In this document: positions 20,028 to 25,648 of the stretch, one piece after another
Position numbering within the stretch: position 1 is the first letter of the stretch
Layout: every line of letters begins with the position of its first letter
Origin: Pleurotus djamor
Lineage: Eukaryota > Basidiomycota > Agaricomycetes > Agaricales > Pleurotaceae
DNA length: 25,648 nucleotides
Assembly: GCA_029747585.1 (NCBI GenBank)
Contig: JAPEVF010000064.1
Coordinates: forward strand, 101,571-127,218
Direction of reading: 5' to 3'
The notes under the pieces: model-generated
What the model was told of the DNA's origin: nothing
What the model saw: only the letters and a program-made list of their open reading frames with translations
The model's database searches: none
Program-made: the position numbers and the translations under genes

Positions 20028-20951
20028 ATGAGGCGTGGGAAGGCGGCCCAAATTAATATTAATATTGACACAGCCCTAGTCGAACCTCTTGAACTTCCTC
20101 GTACCATGATCACCACCTTTCCCAACGAATTACTTCTTGAAATTTTCTGCCGCTTTCCGCTCACNACCATCATTGCTGCGAACGGTGTATGTCGCAAATG
20201 GCGAGACTTACTTCTCGTTGCCGAAATCCATCCTACGCGTCAAGCCTTGCTCGGACTATATCGACAAATCATCCAAGAGCCCTGGTTTGCCGACAGCCGG
20301 CCATGGGTTCTTGAGAACCTCTTCTCCTTCGATCGCGAGGCGTACCTCAGTGCCCTCGCCGATCAACACGACCTTCCGGAGCATTTCAGGATCTGGCTAT
20401 CGGAGTGGCCTGCCAAAGCCGCCTTTGGTGGCATCTGGCCTGGCCTTCCTGCTCATGTTCCTGATACTGTCGGGCCCACATCAGACATCCACCGACGTAT
20501 CTACAACCTCTTGGACGCCTCGAACCCAACTGTTTGGACAATCAAATATATCAACGAAGAGCACATCGATCTTGAATCCGATTCGTTTATCGTTGAAGAC
20601 GTCATCGTNGAGCCCCTTCCCGGGCTACCCATTACCTTGGANGAGGGGGGTGATACAACATGGCTTTTATTGGACAAAGGCAAATTTCGGGATCAAGTCG
20701 TTCAGATGTACCTCACAGAGCGCGAATTTCGTGCCAGGGACTTCGATGACTACACTTCTTTCTGGACAACTTGGATTGACTTTCTCTGCCATGTAGTAGT
20801 TCAACTACAGTGCCGACATGGATCCGATATTAATTCTTTCTACGGTACCAAGCCTTCCCCNCAACCCCCACGAACCATCTCTTCTACCCCCTGGACNACA
20901 ACTTCGCATGTTCCGTACAGNCGTCCTGGGGACGAGGGCGAGGAAGAGTAG
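20028..20951 (+). CDS. F-box protein
   Basis: Predicted SCF ubiquitin-ligase substrate adaptor. One uninterrupted frame gives 307 aa from 20028, or 281 aa from the ATG at 20106, which is better placed because the F-box follows at once (MITTFPNELLLEIFCRFPL ... VCRKWRDLLL). The downstream ~200 residues include FDREAYLSALADQHDLPEHFRIWLSEWP and DTTWLLLDKGKF; the latter loosely recalls SMI1/KNR4-type domains found in some Agaricomycete F-box proteins, which is only a suggestion. The C-terminus is Pro/Thr-rich and ends in an acidic GDEGEEE. Six N bases blur single residues. The substrate is unknown. The gene is head-to-head with the deaminase-like gene. Confidence 0.8.
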   Translation: MRRGKAAQININIDTALVEPLELPRTMITTFPNELLLEIFCRFPLXTIIAANGVCRKWRDLLLVAEIHPTRQALLGLYRQIIQEPWFADSRPWVLENLFSFDREAYLSALADQHDLPEHFRIWLSEWPAKAAFGGIWPGLPAHVPDTVGPTSDIHRRIYNLLDASNPTVWTIKYINEEHIDLESDSFIVEDVIXEPLPGLPITLXEGGDTTWLLLDKGKFRDQVVQMYLTEREFRARDFDDYTSFWTTWIDFLCHVVVQLQCRHGSDINSFYGTKPSXQPPRTISSTPWXTTSHVPYXRPGDEGEEE

Positions 20952-21384
20952 CTGATTGATGCTTCTGGTAGATCCCTCTCGTACCTAGTAGCTTACCTCC
21001 ACCCATTACATCCTTGTTGACCTCACCGGAAATGCGTCATCACGGCACAAGCAGTTCTGGCGTGAATTGAACCCTCGAGTGTCCACGCTCTCCTTGCGTT
21101 GAGGGCCTACTCAGAGTACGTTGCATACAAGACGTAATTCATTCAAGCCTTGTGACAGTCTACAAAGCACGCACCCTAGAATCTAAGTTGAACGCTATGA
21201 CCTAGCCAGCGGGCATAAGTATGGTATCGCAGGTAAAGCCATCAATGCGAATCCAACAGAAATTTCCCAGTTAGAACGCAGGAGAAGGTGGTTATCATCG
21301 GGTTGGGACCGTGTTTCAGGGACCTCAGACCGACAACTTCGAACCAGTACAGAGGCAAACCGGGAAATTGTTTGCAGGGAGTAA
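20952..21384. other. Intergenic: F-box and dynamin 3' ends
   Basis: Convergent 3' regions. No gene, RNA or repeat recognised. Confidence 0.6.
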
Positions 21385-24369
21385 CTAAGTATGACCGAAC
21401 GCGTTCAGAAGTTTACGAATAGTCTCGAGGCGCTCCTTCCGACTAGCCAAGTCTTTACGCTTCTTTTCAAGCTCTGGAGATTCAGCGACGAGATCTTTCA
21501 TTCTGGCAGCGCTGTCCTGACTCTCGAGTAGGCTTTGCATGAGAGCACCGGGAAGGCTATTAGCCATCCCTCGGTTGAGGACGTGTTCGATAGCCAAAGG
21601 CACGGCATCGATGAAGCGCTAGCAGTGTTATGAGAAATGCGTCAGTGAAGACATGGGACGGAAAGGAACATTGCGCGCTGCTTACTTTGAACGCTACCTG
21701 GAAGTAAGCTCGAACATTTCCCATGACGGTTAGTTCTTCTTGGCGTTTTGCATCGACCGGGCGGACGCAAGGGGATTCATAGTGACGGGATTGGGACGGG
21801 ATTCGACATTTGCAAGTGCTGTCATATTTACAAGAACCACCGGCTGCTTTGAACTTCTCCGTGTACGCACGCTGCCAACTTGTGCATTGAGCTCGGAAGT
21901 AGTGGGTATTTTGAGTGAATACCGGGGCATTTTCTCGCTTGAGTAAATCTATAACGGAGACCAAAGCCGCAGCCTTAAGCTCGCGTAGTTGAGTATTACA
22001 AACATTCCTTGATAAAGTTTTTGAGATGAGGATGAAGATGAACCGCTGACGCTTACTGAACATGGTGGTGTAGATGCTTGAACTGGAAAAAGTGTTCTTC
22101 TTCAAGGTGTTCCATGGCATGTTCTAGGGTGGTAAAACAACGCTCAAAGTATTGCATAGTAGGTCCATCCCAGAGCTTGACATGGCGAAGAATGAGGGAT
22201 CTTGTTGCTTCGTATGGAACATGCCCTGGTAGTTCCCAGCCCATGGACCTTTGAGGAAGAGGAGGAAAACGCTTGTAGATCAACCGACGACACCCCCAGC
22301 AATAATCAAGGTGGCCAGACCTACCGAGTGATAGCCTTACGAATATCTTCCAAGGATAGTGGTCCTGTTCCGGTGGAGCTAGAAGGTAACTCGACTTCGA
22401 CTGCCATCGGACCACTAGGTGACGGGGCTGATGGACCAGGGTAGCTGACGGCGATTGGAGATATCGATAAACACTCGTCCCCTTCACATTTCCTGGGTGA
22501 ATCGGCGAGGTCACGGTATATAGGGCTACTCCTGCGAAGGGATGCATCATCAGCGAGCACCGGTTCTTCATCGTCGTCTGACAACATCGCTTCATCATCA
22601 TCGTCAGGCTCCTCGCATGAAAAGGCCGGACGGCCCAACCTCCATGACTTCGAATACGGCCGGAAGTCGGGTCCAGTGTCTTTGATGGCGAGCTTGAAAG
22701 ATCGATAACTATCCCGATTTCGCTGCACGAACTCCTTCGTGACCTTAGCTTCTATCATCTCCGAGACACCTGTACAGAATTTGCTAACGCGCAGAAGCAC
22801 TTCAACTTGGGGTTCCTGGGACAACCCTGGGGGGAGAGCATCGATATCGCGGACGCAAGATTCCAGGAGTTGTTCAACCTGCTCTTTGAGGGCCGGTAGG
22901 CTGGAAACATGCAGACGTTCCATCATTGACTTATTTATACGATCAAGAAGTACTCACGCTTTCTCGATGCGCTCAACGAGGAGGCGACTAAGGTCTTCGA
23001 CGAGGTGAGCAATCCCGAATCTTCCTTGGGGCATACTGGGGTCTCCCCAAGGCATCTTTTGAAAGAACTTGGTTTCTTGAGAGCGAGCTTTCGAGTTTTC
23101 CATTCCTTTGTTTCGGTCTGTATCATCGGGCAGGCGGACGACGTAGTATCCATGCCGAAGAATATGTGTCTTCCCAAGTACAATATCCTTCCAACGCGCC
23201 AGAGATTCAACGGCTCCAGGACCAAGCAGATCGGGTTTGGTGATTATGCCTACGCGAAAGCTGATGAAAAGTCGGATAGGACGAGATAATCAAATGAGTC
23301 ACACCTATAGTTCGATCGCCTGATGGATCCGCCTCCCTGGCCAGCCGAACCGCCATTTGGTTCTCTATGTCGTCTATAGTACGGCGGCGGAGAGGTCAGT
23401 GTACCACCATGAACAAGTAGAGAAATACTGACCCGTCATTGGCATCGCGACCAGAATTAGTGAGTTTGGCCGACGGATATGAGAAGTAACGAGTTTTTGG
23501 ACGAGCTGGATGGCACCCTCCGATTCATTTTGGATTAAACCTAGAGGCTGCGATCAGCTATTTGAAATTTAAACGCAGCACGGAGTGGTGCACCTGGTAG
23601 GTCAACGAAAGCCAGGTCCGTCGCATCGGGATCGTCCAACGTGAGACACACAACCCTAGATGTGAATTTGAGTGTCCTGGGTTCGTCGGCATGGAGAGTT
23701 TTCAAAGTTTTCTTCGGCATGTCATGGAAGTCCGTGGGTGATCGATGCGGACTAAGGCACGCTGCTTGAGCGCGGCGAAGCCAAAGCTCGACACTTGATC
23801 TATCCGTGATACGTTCTGGTCCGAATGGCGTCGAAACTCCCGCCGCATCGTCGTCTCGCAAGGATATTGAACAATGCCACTGGCCTGGTGTTTTGCGCAT
23901 TATGCATTCCATTGGACATCTGTTTGCGATGATATGTGAGTGTCTGTGTTAAATGGGATGATTAAATTACTTGCCTGGTGCAGGTCCCCGAATCCCGAGG
24001 GACGCTAATCTGCGGGCCAAAGTCTGAGTAGGTGCCCCGAGCGTGTCAATCATCCCCGTTCACTTACACCACTGACACTCTCGACCAGAGAGCTTTTACC
24101 AGCTGGGATGTACATGTCAGTCGCAAGCATCGAAAGCAAAGAAATGTTAAGATGTGCAAACCTGACTGTCCGCCGATGACGACGACTCGCGGGATATCTA
24201 ACACACCATTTGCTCTGTGGTGAGAGTAGAGCATGAGCGCACGATATACCTACACGGGTATTGGGAGAGCGGGACATTACCCCATCCTTTCAAGGTCATT
24301 ACGGAGCTTCATGAGTTGTTGGCATTTGTGAGCGTAATCGCTACTTCCGATTCTATCAAGTTGTGACAT
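21385..24369 (-). CDS. Dynamin/Mx-like large GTPase
   Basis: Membrane-remodelling GTPase of the dynamin superfamily. Exons: 24369-24281, 24214-24162, 24102-24068, 24009-23975, 23919-23594, 23540-23433, 23373-23305, 23249-22958, 22900-22325, 22248-22057, 22007-21686, 21618-21385; total 776 aa. GTPase motifs: P-loop GGQSAGKSS (residues 44-52), switch I in TRCPMEC, G3 DLPG, G4 TKPD. The family block LILVAMPMTDDIENQ is present. The stalk starts near LPALKEQVEQLLES. An acidic insert follows (EEPDDDDEAMLSDDDEE) with a Ser/Pro-rich loop after it. The C-terminal GED is recognisable from NTQLRELKAAALVSVIDLL through NVRAYFQVAFKRFID to the end. No PH or Pro-rich domain is seen, so it resembles Mx/Vps1-type members rather than endocytic dynamin. 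Intron 23920-23974 has a GC donor. The exact cellular role is unknown; Agaricomycetes carry many such paralogues. Confidence 0.92.
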
Positions 24370-24713
24370 TTCGTCGATAGAGAGCGGCGAGGACAAATAA
24401 TTTGTGACGGGGGTGTTTACTGAGCACGTACCAGGATGCAGTGATTATAAGGTGCCCAAGAGTTGCCTCATGCCAGAATGTACAATGTGCATGAGTCTGC
24501 GGAATGCTGATCGTTGTATGAAGAAGGTCAATATTAATGATATGTAGTAGGATTAAGATTTTATGACAGGCTCTACCTTGCTTTCGCAATCGAGGGGCAG
24601 CCGTACACGGGTCTGAATCAATGTGACGATCAGAGGCCACGGCTGCGGATGGGATCAATCCTGCCACGACTTAAGCTCTGACCATGGTCATTCCTCGCAA
24701 CGAGGCCTAGGTA
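24370..24713. other. Intergenic: dynamin upstream region
   Basis: Likely promoter of the minus-strand GTPase gene and 3' region of the next minus-strand gene. A minus-strand open frame (24356-24667) has no family resemblance and is not supported. Confidence 0.5.
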
Positions 24714-25242
24714 TCAAGCTTTCAATGTCAATGCCAGGTTCTTAAGGAAACACACGCGTTCACTGGAGCTTTTCTGTGGACCTACAGACTTGCGCAGCAA
24801 ATCGATCAAGTATTTTGGCTGCATGGCGTTGATTACTGACGCGTCCCGAGAGTTAAAGTATACCTCAAGCACATGCTCAAGAGCATCCCTGCAGGCAGCG
24901 GTCAGTCAAGCTGCGTGTGAGAGAAGCGTTGGAGAAATTTGATGACTTACAAGTTGCTTAAAAATTCCAAGGCCTGACGCGGACGTCCAGAAGCTCTGAG
25001 TGAACGTGACCAACAGAGCACCCCTGGTCATTCAGAACACTGTAGAATGGCCTACGTCTGCTGCCGGATACATCGTAGAGGTTTTCGAGACGACGAAAAC
25101 CAAGATACTAATAGCCTGTGATAGTCCTCATCCTGCTTGAACATCATTCCAGGTTGTCGGATTGCGAACAGGATTATCATTTTGTAGTTTTCTCGTAGTC
25201 CTTCTCAGCGCGATCCACAGTGCGCGGTCTGTTACTCTTCAT
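24714..25242 (-). CDS. Unrecognised gene, partly resolved exon structure
   Basis: The last two exons are convincing: 24888-24714 and an exon ending at 24951 (starting at about 24995 or higher), joined across a clean GTAAGT...CTGCAG intron. They read RPRQALEFLSNL|DALEHVL, then FNSRDASVINAMQPKYLIDL and SSSERVCFLKNLALTLKA, then stop. Upstream on the same strand several frames look coding but do not join in one obvious way. One contains FYSVLNDQGCSVGHVHSELL, and another contains QPGMMFKQDEDYH. They may belong to alternative splicing, to a sequencing indel, or to a separate gene. The ATG at 25242 (MKSNRPRTVDRAEKDYEK) is a possible start. I do not recognise the family. It is divergent from the plus-strand gene at 25433. 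Confidence 0.4.
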
Positions 25243-25432
25243 TGAGAAATGTCGAACCTGACGATGGACGCGAAGAAGAGACAAATTGAAAGAAGACAAG
25301 TCGAACCACACGTGTTTGTGGAATAGGGGAAGAAGAGGAGGAGCAGCCACGTGATGATCGTCGCGTTTTGCCACACCGCCAACTCAGGTTCAACGTTCGT
25401 CTTGACCGCGACGCCCCTCGACGCCGGAGACG

Positions 25433-25648
25433 ATGAGCAGGCGGGATGCGCGTGTATCGCTCGGTGCACGCCAGAACGATGCCTTAGTCGAATTCGAATC
25501 TTGTACGTTTCCTTCTGCTTCAGCCTCGTTTCTAATCATAACGTCATGCCACAGTCAAGAAAAAGTTCCTCCTCGCCAATAAACATATTACCAAGTGCGT
25601 TTCCTCGGATTTGCTGTGGATATGGACCACGCTTATGACTGTATAGAT
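25433..25648 (+). CDS. Shugoshin-like protein, 5' end only (runs off the window)
   Basis: Exons 25433-25502 and 25555-25594, then a third starting at about 25647 at the edge. The reading is MSRRDARVSLGARQ..., then FKKKFLLANKHITK, with all phases joining. The charged, helix-forming start followed by a KKKFLLANKHITK-type segment resembles the N-terminal coiled coil of basidiomycete shugoshins, which protect centromeric cohesin and bind PP2A. This is from memory of the family and only about 38 residues are visible, so the name is tentative. The gene is divergent from the minus-strand gene ending at 24714, with about 190 bp between the proposed starts. Confidence 0.5.

Noticed and set aside
19684..20031. 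Open frames on both strands between the deaminase-like and F-box genes, including a hydrophobic minus-strand frame at 19707-19892
   Set aside because: No splice continuity with either neighbour and no recognisable domain; the two frames shadow each other. An extra upstream exon for the deaminase-like gene cannot be excluded but is not supported.
24356..24667. A 103-aa minus-strand open frame upstream of the dynamin-like gene
   Set aside because: It overlaps the dynamin start in another frame and resembles no protein.

Overview
The window looks like draft nuclear DNA from a wood- or litter-decaying basidiomycete, most likely an Agaricomycete. Genes are dense, lie on both strands, and are cut by many 40-70 bp GT-AG introns (two use GC-AG). 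The products include a CBM1-tailed CE1 esterase, an AA14-like copper monooxygenase, a LIS1/PAC1 homologue and a fungal-type dynamin-like GTPase. Runs of N are frequent in the first 4.5 kb and around 19.6-20.9 kb. At least one N (8628) is an extra base that breaks a real reading frame. I assembled gene models by hand from splice signals, frame continuity and family resemblance. In every complete multi-exon model the exon lengths sum to a whole number of codons.

Layout. 468-2057 (+): secreted AA14-like LPMO in 12 exons. 2177-3621 (-): secreted CE1 acetyl-xylan/feruloyl-type esterase with a C-terminal CBM1, convergent with the LPMO; together they suggest a small xylan-attack module. 4157-5387 (-): mitochondrial GTP/GDP carrier GGC1. 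5644-6294: a 647-bp non-autonomous TIR element (MITE-like) flanked by TA. 6986-9885 (+): GH5 sterylglucosidase/glucocerebrosidase-like enzyme ending in a CaaX-type Cys-Thr-Ile-Met. 11184-12891 (+): secreted FAD-linked oxidase whose usual flavin-attachment His is replaced by Asn. 13133-13983 (-): OPA3 family protein. 14096-14175 (-): tRNA-Gly(UCC) with a 9-nt intron. 14523-16387 (-): LIS1/PAC1. 16760-17405 (+): unrecognised 179-aa gene, followed by a degenerate palindromic repeat block (17469-17794). 18779-19634 (-): protein with a deaminase-like C-x-E ... C-x-x-C signature, divergent from an F-box protein at 20028-20951 (+). 21385-24369 (-): dynamin/Mx-like GTPase in 12 exons. 24714-25242 (-): partly resolved unrecognised gene. 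25433-end (+): first exons of a probable shugoshin-type protein.

The best candidates for something undescribed are the deaminase-like gene paired head-to-head with the F-box gene, the 179-aa orphan with its palindromic repeats, the small MITE family, and the possible prenylation of the GH5 glucosidase. The other genes are conserved housekeeping or degradative functions. I see no bacterial operons, CRISPR array, rRNA or virus.
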